From: Nocardia yamanashiensis NBRC 100130
GTDB lineage: Bacteria > Actinomycetota > Actinomycetes > Mycobacteriales > Mycobacteriaceae
Direction of reading: 5' to 3'
Length of the DNA: 64,000 nucleotides
Assembly (NCBI RefSeq): GCF_001613325.1
Contig: NZ_BDCD01000031.1
Location: 60,000-123,999, forward strand
Positions 17,609-26,754 of the stretch are shown one piece after another (position 1 is the first letter of the stretch; each line of letters opens with the position of its first letter). The position numbers and the translations under genes were made by a program. The notes under the pieces were generated by a model. The model searched no databases. It was not told where the DNA came from and saw nothing but the letters and a program-made list of their open reading frames with translations.

Positions 17609-18676
17609 TCAGATCCGATCGAGGATCTGGAAGTCCACGCCGCCCGCCTTGGCTATCCACGCCTGGCGGACGGCCTGGGCTCCGTCGAAACCGACCTCGC
17701 CCCACGGGGTTTCGATGACCGGTCGATGAGCGACCGCGGCGTGCAGCCGATCCACTTCGAGTGATCCCGCCAATTGCGCCATGCCGCGCAAGGTGTGCAG
17801 CGCCTCGTAGGAGGTATTGCTGAAGTTGGTGAGCGTGGGCGCGAACCAGCCGTGCAGCTGGTGATACCGCTCCAGCCGCTCCGCCCCGCCCGGCCCGTTC
17901 ACGAAGAAACTCGACGGCACGAAGAGATTGTGATTGGCCCCGCCGCCGGCCGCCATCAGCACGTTCTCGTCCACCGCCGGGCTCAGCCGCAGCAGTTGAT
18001 CCGAGCGCCCGGTCCGGGAGAACTGCACATTGAACCGCGCCACATCCGCCCCCACCAGCAGCACGATAATCCCGTCCACCTGCTCCAGCCGCGGATCGCG
18101 CAGGAACCGGCGGAAGTCGCGAGTCCCCATGGGCACGAACACTTCCAGCGGAATCAGTTCCGGATCCAGCAGCGCCGCCTTGACCGTCGCGGCCGTGCGC
18201 CGCGGCCACACGTAGTCGTTGCCGATGATCGCCCAGCGGCGGGCGTCCATGCCGCGCCGCAGCCAGTCCAGGGCGGGCAGGATCTGGTGCGCCGGATCCG
18301 CGCCGATCATGAAAAGCCCGGGCGGTTCGCTCCGCAACCCCTCGTGATCGGTGGCGAACAGGTACGGCACCCGCCCCGCCGTCACCCGCGTCACCGCCCG
18401 CCGCACCGCCGAGGTGTGCCAGCCCGTCACCGCGGACACCATTCCGGTCGCCAGTAAAGCCCCTACTTCTCGGGCCACTTCTTGCGGTTCCCGGCCGCCG
18501 TCAATGTGTGTTGCTCGTATTTCGCGGCCCAGAATTCCTGTGTCCCTGTTGATTTCTTCCATGGCCAGAGAAATCGCCGCTTCGCACGAGGGCGCGAAGA
18601 TACCGCCGGGGCCTTGCTGCGGCACTATGTTGATGATCTCGATGGTGTTCTCGGGGCTCCCGCCGAACGGGCTCAT
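17609..18676 (-). CDS. Soluble type I periplasmic-binding-fold protein, AmiC/urea-binding-like
   Basis: The 355-aa product belongs to the Peripla_BP_5/6 fold used by amide and urea sensors and by branched-chain amino acid binding proteins. Family blocks include NIVPQQGPGGIFAPSC, AMEEINRDTGILGREI, GWHTSAVRRAV, NDYVWPRR and FSNTSYEALH. It starts directly at the domain (MSPFGGSPENTIEI): there is no signal peptide or lipobox, so it should stay in the cytoplasm. No ABC permease or ATPase lies nearby. A divergent MarR regulator starts 51 bp away. It therefore resembles AmiC, a cytosolic ligand-sensing regulator, rather than a transporter component (inference). GGGGGAGGG lies just upstream of the ATG. 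Confidence 0.82.
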   Translation of the reverse strand: MSPFGGSPENTIEIINIVPQQGPGGIFAPSCEAAISLAMEEINRDTGILGREIRATHIDGGREPQEVAREVGALLATGMVSAVTGWHTSAVRRAVTRVTAGRVPYLFATDHEGLRSEPPGLFMIGADPAHQILPALDWLRRGMDARRWAIIGNDYVWPRRTAATVKAALLDPELIPLEVFVPMGTRDFRRFLRDPRLEQVDGIIVLLVGADVARFNVQFSRTGRSDQLLRLSPAVDENVLMAAGGGANHNLFVPSSFFVNGPGGAERLERYHQLHGWFAPTLTNFSNTSYEALHTLRGMAQLAGSLEVDRLHAAVAHRPVIETPWGEVGFDGAQAVRQAWIAKAGGVDFQILDRI

Positions 18677-18726
18677 CGGCTACCCTCCCCCTTGTTCGAC
18701 TGAAATTAACGGGCGGGAATGGAATT

Positions 18727-19164
18727 ATGGCGACAATTCTAGGTGGCGTTTCGACGCTGCACGGAGGGCTCCGTGCGGCCGAGCGCAGTTGGCTGCGTCA
18801 CCTCGAGGCCGCACTGTGTGTTCGGCGACTCACCGCCGACCAGTGGTGCATGCTGGCCAACCTATCCGCCGACACCGGCATCACCATGAGCGAGCTGGCC
18901 ACCCGGGCGCAGCTGGCGCCGTCCTCGGCCACCCGGCACGCCGACCATCTGGCCGAGCGCGGGCTCATCTTCCGGGTCGCCGCGGCCGACGACCGCCGCC
19001 GCATTCTCATCGGATTGAGCCGGCGCGGGGCCGAGTTGGTGGCCGAGGTGCGCGCGGAGGAAATGCGCGCGGAAGCGGAACTGCGCCGCCGGCTGGGCAG
19101 TGATGATTATCTGGAATTACTGCGCCTGCTGGAACTGGTGGCCGAGGTGCCGGTCGATCGCTGA
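18727..19164 (+). CDS. MarR-family transcriptional regulator
   Basis: A 145-aa winged-helix protein. The recognition helix region is MSELATRAQLAPSSATRHADHLAERGLI (about residues 56-83), followed by the wing RVAAADDRRRILIGLSRRG. Dimerisation helices flank it. It is divergent from the AmiC-like gene, and the 51-bp gap (AT-rich, CTGAAATTAACGG) is the likely operator region for both. It is otherwise isolated, 150 bp before the aminopeptidase gene. Confidence 0.88.
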   Translation: MATILGGVSTLHGGLRAAERSWLRHLEAALCVRRLTADQWCMLANLSADTGITMSELATRAQLAPSSATRHADHLAERGLIFRVAAADDRRRILIGLSRRGAELVAEVRAEEMRAEAELRRRLGSDDYLELLRLLELVAEVPVDR

Positions 19165-19314
19165 GCCCGTTCGGCTCGCGTACCGGTCCTGCGAAAGTAC
19201 CGGCTGTCGAAATCAGGTATTCCCCAGTCCCTTACGAGTACCGCGTGTGGTGGGCACGCGCGAACGACGGACCGATCAGGGGAAACTGAACTGGGCCCGC
19301 TTAGGATTGCGGGC

Positions 19315-20640
19315 ATGCCAGTTGCCGAGACCACCGCTACTGCCGCCGGACTGTGTGAATTCATCGACGCCTCGCCGTCCCCGTTCCATGTGTGCCGCAC
19401 CGTGGCCGCGGAACTCGACGATCACGGCTTCACCCGGCTTTCGGAATCCGCCCCGTGGCCGTCCAACAGCGCCGGACGGTATTACGTGGTGCGCAGCGGC
19501 TCGGTGGTGGCGTGGGCCGACGGCGGTCCGGGCGCGCCCACCGGTTTCCGCACCGGGCAGGCCACCCCCTTCCGCGTGGTCGGCGCGCACACCGACAGCC
19601 CCAATCTGCGCGTCAAGCAGCATCCCGATATGGCGGTGGCCGGCTGGCAGATGGTCGGGCTGGAACCCTACGGCGGCGCCTGGCTGAACTCCTGGCTGGA
19701 CCGCGACCTCGGGATCAGCGGGCGGCTGTCGGTGCGCGACGGAAACGTGGTGCGGGAGCGGCTGATTCGCATCGACGAACCGATCCTGCGGGTGCCGCAG
19801 CTGGCCATCCACCTGTCCGAGGACCGGCGCGGGGTCACCCTCGATCCGCAGCGGCACGTGAACGCGGTGTGGGGGATCGGCGGCGAGCCGCGCTCGTTCA
19901 TGGCGTTCATCGCCGAACGTTCCGGCATCGAGGCGTCGGCGGTGCTGGGCTGGGAGCTGATGACCCATGATCTGGTGCCGTCCAAGCTGATCGGGCGCGA
20001 TCTGGATCTGGTGTCCGCGCCGCGGCTGGACAATCAGGGCACCTGTTACGCGGGCCTGCGCGCCTTCCTGGCAGCCGTCGCCGAACCGGGCGCGGCGGTG
20101 CCGGTGCTGGCCATGTTCGATCACGAAGAGGTCGGCAGCCAATCCGATCGCGGGGCCCAATCCGGGCTGCTGCCCACGGTTTTGGAGCGCATCGTGCTCA
20201 CCCGCGGCGGCGGGCGCGCCGAATACCTGGCGGCGCTGGCCGGTTCGGTCTGCGCCTCCGGGGATATGGCCCATGCCACCCATCCCAATTACCCCGACCG
20301 GCACGAGCCCTCGCATCGCATCGAGGTCAACGGCGGTCCGGTGCTGAAGGTCAACCAGAACCTGCGCTACGCCACCGACGCGGCGGGCGCGGGCGCGTTC
20401 GCCCTGGCCTGCGCGCAGGCGGAGGTGCCGTTGCAGCGCTACGTCCATCGCGCGGATCTGCCCTGCGGCTCCACCATCGGCCCGATGACGGCGGCCCGCA
20501 CCGGCATGCCCACCGTCGATGTCGGCGCGGCCCAGCTCGCCATGCACTCCGCCCGCGAAATGATGGGCGCGGCAGACGTTCCCGCCTATGCGGCCGCGCT
20601 GGCCGCCTTCTTGACGCCGGAAGTGGGCGCGGGGCGGTAG
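19315..20640 (+). CDS. pepC: M18-family aminopeptidase (aspartyl aminopeptidase type)
   Basis: A 441-aa cytosolic metallo-aminopeptidase, orthologous in position and sequence to mycobacterial Rv0800 (PepC/ApeB). The motifs are GAHTDSPNLRVKQ (metal His and Asp), MFDHEEVGSQSDRGAQS (catalytic Glu pair), SGDMAHATHPNY and GMPTVDVGAAQLAMHSARE near the C-terminus (metal His). It removes N-terminal residues, with a preference for acidic ones in the family. Its last 55 bp overlap the end of the convergent GT87 gene. Confidence 0.93.
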   Translation: MPVAETTATAAGLCEFIDASPSPFHVCRTVAAELDDHGFTRLSESAPWPSNSAGRYYVVRSGSVVAWADGGPGAPTGFRTGQATPFRVVGAHTDSPNLRVKQHPDMAVAGWQMVGLEPYGGAWLNSWLDRDLGISGRLSVRDGNVVRERLIRIDEPILRVPQLAIHLSEDRRGVTLDPQRHVNAVWGIGGEPRSFMAFIAERSGIEASAVLGWELMTHDLVPSKLIGRDLDLVSAPRLDNQGTCYAGLRAFLAAVAEPGAAVPVLAMFDHEEVGSQSDRGAQSGLLPTVLERIVLTRGGGRAEYLAALAGSVCASGDMAHATHPNYPDRHEPSHRIEVNGGPVLKVNQNLRYATDAAGAGAFALACAQAEVPLQRYVHRADLPCGSTIGPMTAARTGMPTVDVGAAQLAMHSAREMMGAADVPAYAAALAAFLTPEVGAGR

Positions 20641-21935
20641 GTCAGCACCGCGCCGATGAAAATGGCCAGGGTGAGGAGGGGATAGGCGCTGCCGATGATC
20701 TTCTCCCACCACGACCAGGTCAGTTCGACGCCGTGGTCGTAGGGCAGCAGCCACTGCGGTTGCATGGTGAAGGCGACGATCGCGAGTGCGAAAGCGCTGA
20801 GGAACAGGGGATCACGGCGTCCGCGCAGGATGGCGTCGGCGGCGATGAGCAGCGCCGGAGCCGTCCACACCCAGTGGTGCGACCAGGACACCGGCGAAAT
20901 CAGCAGCACCATACCGGCATTCACCATCAGGGCCGCCGCTCGCGCGCCGACGCTGAAGAGCCGTCGCATCCAGATGACCGCCAGCACCACCGTCAGGATG
21001 GACAGGCCGAGCCAGACGGCATTGGCGAGGGTGTCGGAGACGCCCAGCCGGAAGGCGAAACCCTTCAGCGACTGATTGCCGGCGAACTCCGGCTGCCCGA
21101 TCCGCGAGGTGTCGAACAGGGTGCCGAACCAGTAGGTGACCGAATCGTGCGGCACCACCGCGAAACCCACCAGAATCGCGCCGAGGCAGGACGCCACCAT
21201 GGTGTACGCCGGAGCCGGGACGGTCCGCAGCCGCGCGAGCGCGCCCCGCGCCGACAGCACCGGACCCGAGGCCCGCGCCTTGGCCAGCGCCGGGCGCCAA
21301 TCCTGTTGCGCCAGGAAGTAGAGGAGATAGGCGGCCGGGGTCAGCTTCACCGACACCGCGATGCCGATCAGCATGCCGCGCGGCCAGAACGGTTTGCGCA
21401 CCAGGCAATCCAGCGTGATGGCCGCCATCAGGATCAGGTTGATCTGGCCGAAACCGTAGGTCTGCCAGACCGGTTCCAGCCCCTGCGCCAGCGCCGTCGC
21501 GCCGACGACGACCGCCAGCCGGGTGGCCGTGGTCATGGTCGGCCGCAGCTGGCTCAGCACCACCCACAGGGTCAGCGCCAGCGCGATGATCGAGGAGATC
21601 AGTACGACCCATTCGGCGACGTGCAGCGACATCAGGGCCAGCGGCGCGAAGAAGAACGCGGCCGGCGGGGGATAGGTGAACGGCAGCCCGATCCCGAACA
21701 CCTCGGGCATCGGCCCGTACAGATCCTTGCCGTCCAGCAGTGCCCGGCCGCCATTGCGGTAGACCTGGAGATCGATGTATCCCTTCCAGGCATTGTCGCT
21801 GCAGAACTTCGCGGACACCGCGAACATGGCCGCCGCGATCACCAACAGGATCGCCTGCTGCCGCGTCAGCCGCGGCCTGCCTTCTGGCGCGGTCACGGGC
21901 TCCGCCGGATCCGCGAGCCCGGATCGATCGCTCAC
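20586..21935 (-). CDS. GT87-family polyprenol-phosphate-mannose-dependent alpha-1,2-mannosyltransferase
   Basis: A multi-spanning GT-C glycosyltransferase (about 449 aa, about 10 helices) of the kind that elongates phosphatidylinositol mannosides, lipomannan and arabinogalactan in mycolata. The first extracytoplasmic loop has the family-type acidic motif YIDLQVYRNGG, followed by DLYG and FTYPPPAAFFFAPL. The exact acceptor cannot be read. I placed the start at GTG 21935 (VSDRSGLADPAEP); an ATG at 22022 adds 29 poorly folding residues and is possible. The 3' end overlaps pepC tail-to-tail by 55 bp. It is divergent from purL. Confidence 0.83.
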   Translation of the reverse strand: MSDRSGLADPAEPVTAPEGRPRLTRQQAILLVIAAAMFAVSAKFCSDNAWKGYIDLQVYRNGGRALLDGKDLYGPMPEVFGIGLPFTYPPPAAFFFAPLALMSLHVAEWVVLISSIIALALTLWVVLSQLRPTMTTATRLAVVVGATALAQGLEPVWQTYGFGQINLILMAAITLDCLVRKPFWPRGMLIGIAVSVKLTPAAYLLYFLAQQDWRPALAKARASGPVLSARGALARLRTVPAPAYTMVASCLGAILVGFAVVPHDSVTYWFGTLFDTSRIGQPEFAGNQSLKGFAFRLGVSDTLANAVWLGLSILTVVLAVIWMRRLFSVGARAAALMVNAGMVLLISPVSWSHHWVWTAPALLIAADAILRGRRDPLFLSAFALAIVAFTMQPQWLLPYDHGVELTWSWWEKIIGSAYPLLTLAIFIGAVLTYRPAPTSGVKKAASAAA

Positions 21936-22141
21936 GGGCCAAGAGTAATGGGTGACCCCGGCGACTCCGGTCCGCGGCTCGAACCACGACCGGAACCGGG
22001 CCGGATGTGCTCCCGGACACATCAGCAGGTGGTGACAGGGGGGAAATCACCGGCAACTAGACTCACCTGCGTATCTCGCCGATATCCAGCATGCCGGCTC
22101 TCGGTTCTCACCTGCCCGGCCGAAAGGACTCTGGTATTCCC

Positions 22142-24433
22142 GTGACCAGCCACGTCGATACCGTCAGCAACGCCGCGGCATCCCCGGACACCGCCCAGCC
22201 CTACAAGGAACTCGGCCTCAAGGACGACGAGTACGCCCGGATCAAGGAGATCCTCGGCCGCCGGCCCACCGACGCCGAACTGGCCATGTACTCGGTGATG
22301 TGGTCCGAGCACTGCTCGTACAAGTCCTCGAAGGTGCACCTGCGCTACTTCGGCGAGACCACCACCGACGAGATGCGCTCCTCGATGCTCGCGGGCATCG
22401 GCGAGAACGCGGGCGTGGTGGACATCGGCGACGGCTGGGCGGTCACCTTCAAGGTGGAATCGCACAACCACCCCTCCTACGTGGAGCCCTACCAGGGCGC
22501 GGCCACCGGCGTCGGCGGCATCGTCCGCGACATCATGGCCATGGGCGCGCGCCCGATCGCCGTCATGGACCAGCTGCGCTTCGGCGCGGCCGACCACCCG
22601 GACACCCGGCGCGTGGTCGACGGCGTGGTGCGCGGCGTCGGCGGCTACGGCAACTCCCTCGGCCTGCCGAATGTCGGCGGCGAGACCGTTTTCGACGCCT
22701 CCTACCAGGGCAACCCGCTGGTCAACGCGCTCTGCGCCGGTGTCATGCGGGTCGAGGACCTGCACCTGGCATTCGCGTCCGGTAAGGGCAACAAGATCAT
22801 TCTGTTCGGTGCGCGCACCGGCCTCGACGGCATCGGCGGCGTGTCCGTGCTGGCCTCGGACTCCTTCGCGGGCGACGAGACCGGCGGCCGCAAGAAGCTG
22901 CCCGCCGTGCAGGTCGGCGACCCGTTCGCCGAGAAGGTGCTCATCGAGTGCTGTCTCGACCTCTACCGCGCCGACCTGGTGGTGGGCATCCAGGACCTCG
23001 GCGGCGCCGGACTGTCCTGCGCCACTTCCGAACTCGCGGCGGCCGGCGACGGCGGCATGCACATCGAACTGGACCAGGTGCCGCTGCGCGCCGCCAATAT
23101 GACTCCCGCCGAGATCCTTTCGAGCGAGTCGCAGGAGCGCATGTGCGCGGTCGTCACCCCCGAGAACGTGGACGCCTTCATGGCCGTCTGCAAGAAGTGG
23201 GACGTCACCGCCACCGTCATCGGTGAGGTCACCGACGGCGAGCACCTCGTCATCACCTGGCACGGCGAGACCGTGGTGGACGTGCCGCCGCGCACCGTCG
23301 CCCACCAGGGCCCGGTCTACGAGCGGCCCGTCGAGCGGCCCGCCAATCAGGATGCGCTGAACGCGGATTCGGCCGCCGCCCTGAACCGGCCCAAGACCGG
23401 CGACGAGCTGCGCGCCACCCTGCTGAAGATGGTGTCCAGCCCGCAGCTGTGCTCGCGCAAGTGGATTACCGAGCAGTACGACCGGTACGTGCGCGGCAAT
23501 ACCGTGCTGGCCGAGCACGCCGACGCCGGCGTCATCCGCATCGACGAGGAGTCCGGCCGCGGCATCGCCCTGGCCACCGACGCCTCCGGCCGCTACACCA
23601 AGCTGGATCCGTACACCGGCGCGCAGCTGGCACTGGCCGAAGCCTTCCGCAATGTCGCCGTCACCGGCGCCACCCCGAAGGCCGTCACCAACTGCCTCAA
23701 CTTCGGTTCGCCGGAGGACCCGGGCGTCATGTGGCAGTTCCAGCAGGCCGTGCGCGGTCTCGCCGACGGCTGTGTGGCGCTGGGCATTCCGGTCACCGGC
23801 GGCAATGTGTCCTTCTACAACCAGACCGGCCGGGACGCCATCCTGCCGACCCCGGTGGTGGGCGTGCTCGGCGTCATCGACGATGTGCACCGCCGCATTC
23901 CGACCGGACTGGGCGACGAGCCGGGCGAATCGCTCATCCTGCTCGGCGAGACCCATGACGAGCTGGACGGTTCCATCTGGGCGCAGGTCGAGCACGATCA
24001 CCTCGGCGGGCTGCCGCCCAAGGTCGACTTCGCGCGCGAGCAGGCCATTGCCGAGATCCTGGCCATCGGCTCGCGGGACGGCATGATCTCCGCCGCCCAC
24101 GACCTGTCCGAAGGCGGCCTGGCGCAGACCGTGGTGGAAGCCGCGCTCGCCGGTGAAACCGGTTGCCGCATCCTGCTTCCCGAGGACGCCGACCCGTTCG
24201 TCGCCCTGTTCTCCGAGTCCGCGGGCCGCGTGCTGGTGGCGGTGCCGCGCAATGAGGAGATCCGCTTCACCCAGATGCTGACCGCGCGCCAGATGCCGTG
24301 GACCCGCATCGGCGTGGTGGATCAGGGTTCGGATTCGCTGGAGGTGCAGGGCCAGTTCACGATCAAGCTGGACGAGCTGCGCACCGCCTTCGAAGGCACG
24401 CTGCCCGCCCTGTTCGGCAACGGCGACCACTAA
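22142..24433 (+). CDS. purL: Phosphoribosylformylglycinamidine synthase subunit PurL
   Basis: The large ATP-dependent synthetase subunit of FGAM synthase (763 aa, small-type PurL). It has the tandem AIRS-like architecture, with HCSYKSSKVHL, VESHNHPSYVEPYQGAATGVGG (nucleotide/FGAR site), VGIQDLGGAGLSCATSE and a second-half VTGGNVSFYNQT. I chose GTG 22142 because the family begins with a short tail before KELGLKDDEYARI; the frame is open from 22091. It works with PurS and PurQ at 16.6-17.5 kb. A strong terminator follows. Confidence 0.97.
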   Translation: MTSHVDTVSNAAASPDTAQPYKELGLKDDEYARIKEILGRRPTDAELAMYSVMWSEHCSYKSSKVHLRYFGETTTDEMRSSMLAGIGENAGVVDIGDGWAVTFKVESHNHPSYVEPYQGAATGVGGIVRDIMAMGARPIAVMDQLRFGAADHPDTRRVVDGVVRGVGGYGNSLGLPNVGGETVFDASYQGNPLVNALCAGVMRVEDLHLAFASGKGNKIILFGARTGLDGIGGVSVLASDSFAGDETGGRKKLPAVQVGDPFAEKVLIECCLDLYRADLVVGIQDLGGAGLSCATSELAAAGDGGMHIELDQVPLRAANMTPAEILSSESQERMCAVVTPENVDAFMAVCKKWDVTATVIGEVTDGEHLVITWHGETVVDVPPRTVAHQGPVYERPVERPANQDALNADSAAALNRPKTGDELRATLLKMVSSPQLCSRKWITEQYDRYVRGNTVLAEHADAGVIRIDEESGRGIALATDASGRYTKLDPYTGAQLALAEAFRNVAVTGATPKAVTNCLNFGSPEDPGVMWQFQQAVRGLADGCVALGIPVTGGNVSFYNQTGRDAILPTPVVGVLGVIDDVHRRIPTGLGDEPGESLILLGETHDELDGSIWAQVEHDHLGGLPPKVDFAREQAIAEILAIGSRDGMISAAHDLSEGGLAQTVVEAALAGETGCRILLPEDADPFVALFSESAGRVLVAVPRNEEIRFTQMLTARQMPWTRIGVVDQGSDSLEVQGQFTIKLDELRTAFEGTLPALFGNGDH

Positions 24434-24441
24434 GTCACACA

Positions 24442-24497
24442 ACGAAACAACCCTGCTGATCCGGACCCCTCGACCGGATCCAGCGGGGTTGTTTCGT
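24442..24497. terminator. Long hairpin terminator after purL
   Basis: An ACGAAACAACCC arm pairs with GGGTTGTTTCGT, with an inner arm of GCTGATCCGG and CCGGATCCAGC, giving a stem of about 23 bp with one interruption and a 9-nt loop. It separates the convergent purL and YiaA/B genes. Confidence 0.8.
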
Positions 24498-24504
24498 ATC
24501 TGAG

Positions 24505-24541
24505 GGTTCGGGGGCGAAGCCCCTGAGAGTCCCCGAGAGTT
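24505..24541. repeat. Dispersed GC-rich element, copy 1 (GGGTTCGGGGGCGAAGCCCC type)
   Basis: It contains GGGTTCGGGGGCGAAGCCCC, then TGAGAG, a 4-nt spacer and CGAGAGTTG. The core GGGGC-GAA-GCCCC can form a tri-loop hairpin. Near-identical copies lie at 36463 and 36521, and the core GGGGCGAAGCCC recurs at 59577. It sits directly downstream of the stop of the YiaA/B gene. Confidence 0.8.
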
Positions 24542-24543
24542 GG

Positions 24544-24834
24544 TTACGAGACGACCTTGAAGGGGTCGTGTTCGGCGATGAGCTTCTCGAGCCGGGCCTC
24601 GTCGATACGGTGATGCACCTTGGACTGTTCGTGCTGGTCACGGACGACCTTGGCGAGAGTGAAGCAGCTCGACACCAGGAAAAGCATGCTCATGACGAGG
24701 AATCCACGCTGCCAGAAGTCCAATGGCAGCCGGACGATGCCGATTCCCATGGCGGAGAAGCTGATTGCGAAGGCGATGGCAGCCTGAACAAGAAAAGCGT
24801 TGGTGCTCTTGGACTGTGCGCCGGGAGTGCTCAT
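24544..24834 (-). CDS. YiaA/YiaB-family two-helix membrane protein
   Basis: A 96-aa inner membrane protein. Its two hydrophobic helices (FLVQAAIAFAISFSAMGIGIV and WQRGFLVMSMLFLVSSCFTLAKVV) are joined by a short loop and followed by a charged tail (RDQHEQSKVHHRIDEARLEK) ending DPFKVVS. This matches the YiaA/B domain; the function is unknown. The ATG at 24834 was chosen because it starts the conserved part; the open frame upstream is antisense to the hydrolase gene and is an artefact. Confidence 0.85.
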   Translation of the reverse strand: MSTPGAQSKSTNAFLVQAAIAFAISFSAMGIGIVRLPLDFWQRGFLVMSMLFLVSSCFTLAKVVRDQHEQSKVHHRIDEARLEKLIAEHDPFKVVS

Positions 24835-24984
24835 GCCAGAGACTCTGCCGGTCCGCCGCCGTATCCGACCGGGTACAACTACTCGAGCACCATGGGTATT
24901 ACCCGCGCCCGACACGCCGATCCCGTTGTATCTCTCACACCCTTGCCTCCCCGGATTCCAACCCGCGAAGTCCATACTTGACGG

Positions 24985-26754
24985 GTGCTTGACCTCGCCG
25001 ACACCGTGACGCGGTCGCGCATTCGCGCCCGCGCGCTGTTCCGGCGCGGCTGGGGCAGGCGGATCGCGATCGTGGCCAAGCGCGTCGAGGACGTCATCGA
25101 TCTCAATCACACCGGGCTGGTCTTCGCGACCCTGTTCTTCGCCTGGTCGGTCACGCCGTCGCTGGTGCCCCGCGACTGGCTCTTCCAAGGTTTGATCTCC
25201 GGCATCAACGCCGCCCTCGGCTACGGCGTCGGGTGCGTGCTGCAATGGCTGTTCCGCAAGTGGATTCGCCCCAGGATCAAGGTCAGCACCCCGCCCGAAT
25301 GGGTGCGCTACGTGGTCAAGGTCGCGATCGTGCTCACCTGCGTCCTGGTCGCCGCCTACATGCTGGTGCTGTCCGCCGACTGGCAGCGCGAGATCTTCGA
25401 CCTGATGGGCATGGAATCCACCGGCCGCGCCGCCTACTTGCGCACCGGCGGACTGAGTTTCGCGGTCGGCGCGCTGGTGGTCGCGGTGTATCGCACCCTG
25501 CGCGAGGCAGTCCGGTTCATCGGCCGCCAGCTCAGCCGCTGGGTGCGGGTGCCGCCCGCGCTCGCCCCGGCCACCGGGGCGCTGCTGCTGACCGTGCTGA
25601 TCGTGACCCTGTTCAACGGCGTCGCCACCCGCGCCTTCTTCGCGGTCGCCAACTCGGCGTTCAGCGTGCGCAACGACCGGATGACCGAATTCGCGGTGCA
25701 GCCGGAGAAACCGGAACGTTCCGGAAGCCCGGCGTCGCTGGCGAAATGGGAGACGCTGGGCTCGGAGGGCCGCTGGTTCGTCTCGCACGGACCGGACCCG
25801 CTGCTGATCAGCGCCACCACCGGAAAGCCCGCGCGCGAACCGATCCGGGTGTACGTGGGGCTGGAGTCCGCGCCCAAGGACACCACCCAGGAGGATCTCG
25901 CCGTCGCCGAACTGGAACGCACCGGGGCCTTCGATCGCAAGGCCCTCGTGCTGGTCACCACCACCGGCACCGGCTGGGTGAACGGAATGACCGCCTCGGC
26001 CATCGAATACATGTACGGCGGCGATACCGCGATCGTGGCCTCGCAGTACTCGTATCTGCCGAGCGTGCTGTCGTTCCTGGCGGACCGTCAGAAGGTCGCC
26101 GACAACGGGCGCAAGATGTTCGACGCGGTGTACCGGCACTGGTCGCAGCGCCCGGCCGACCATCGGCCCAAGCTGCTGGTGTACGGCGAGAGCCTCGGCT
26201 CGCAGGGGTCGGAGGCCGCCTTCGACGGTCTCGCGGACCTGAGATCCAAAGTGGACGGGGCGCTCTGGGTCGGCCCGCCCAATTCCAATCGGCTCTGGGA
26301 GCAGTTCGTCTCCCGCCGCGATCCCGGCACCCGCGAAGTGGATCCGATCTACGCCGACGGCCTGGTGGTCCGATTCGCCGCCACCGCCGCCGATCTCGGC
26401 AAACCGTCGCCGGATTGGCGTATGCCCCGCATCGCCTACCTGCAGCACCCTTCGGACCCGATCGTCTGGTGGTCCTCGGATCTCATTTTCTCCCAACCGG
26501 ATTGGCTGTCCGAACCGCGCGGCTCCGATGTCTCCACCCAGATGCGCTGGTGGCCGTTCGTCACCTTCTGGCAGCTGGTCGCCGACCTCGCCAATGCCCA
26601 GGGCGTGAGTGACGGGCATGGGCATCGGTACGGTTCGCTGGTGCTCGACGGGTGGGAAGCCATTGCCGCGCCGCCGGATTGGACTCCCGAACTGCGCGAG
26701 AAGATCCGCATCCAGATCGAACTGGCCGAGGACTACGAGCGGGCCGTCAAGTGA
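24985..26754 (+). CDS. Membrane-anchored alpha/beta hydrolase (Abhydrolase_9 type)
   Basis: A 589-aa two-part protein. The N-terminal half has four to five membrane helices (GLVFATLFFAWSVTPSLVP; YVVKVAIVLTCVLVAAYMLVL; TGGLSFAVGALVVAVY; ATGALLLTVLIVTLFNGVATR). The C-terminal half is an alpha/beta-hydrolase with the nucleophile elbow YGESLGSQG (Ser in GESLG), an Asp in the PSDPIVWW segment and a late His (DGHGHRYG). Actinobacterial members are uncharacterised; a lipid or envelope substrate is plausible. It has a GTG start. The stop overlaps the next GTG start (GTGA), coupling it to a CPBP protease. Confidence 0.85.
   Translation: MLDLADTVTRSRIRARALFRRGWGRRIAIVAKRVEDVIDLNHTGLVFATLFFAWSVTPSLVPRDWLFQGLISGINAALGYGVGCVLQWLFRKWIRPRIKVSTPPEWVRYVVKVAIVLTCVLVAAYMLVLSADWQREIFDLMGMESTGRAAYLRTGGLSFAVGALVVAVYRTLREAVRFIGRQLSRWVRVPPALAPATGALLLTVLIVTLFNGVATRAFFAVANSAFSVRNDRMTEFAVQPEKPERSGSPASLAKWETLGSEGRWFVSHGPDPLLISATTGKPAREPIRVYVGLESAPKDTTQEDLAVAELERTGAFDRKALVLVTTTGTGWVNGMTASAIEYMYGGDTAIVASQYSYLPSVLSFLADRQKVADNGRKMFDAVYRHWSQRPADHRPKLLVYGESLGSQGSEAAFDGLADLRSKVDGALWVGPPNSNRLWEQFVSRRDPGTREVDPIYADGLVVRFAATAADLGKPSPDWRMPRIAYLQHPSDPIVWWSSDLIFSQPDWLSEPRGSDVSTQMRWWPFVTFWQLVADLANAQGVSDGHGHRYGSLVLDGWEAIAAPPDWTPELREKIRIQIELAEDYERAVK

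Noticed and set aside
22022..24442. 806-codon open frame antisense to purL
   Set aside because: It mirrors purL codon for codon, has His/Gly/Ala-rich low-complexity translation and no motifs; it follows from high third-position GC.
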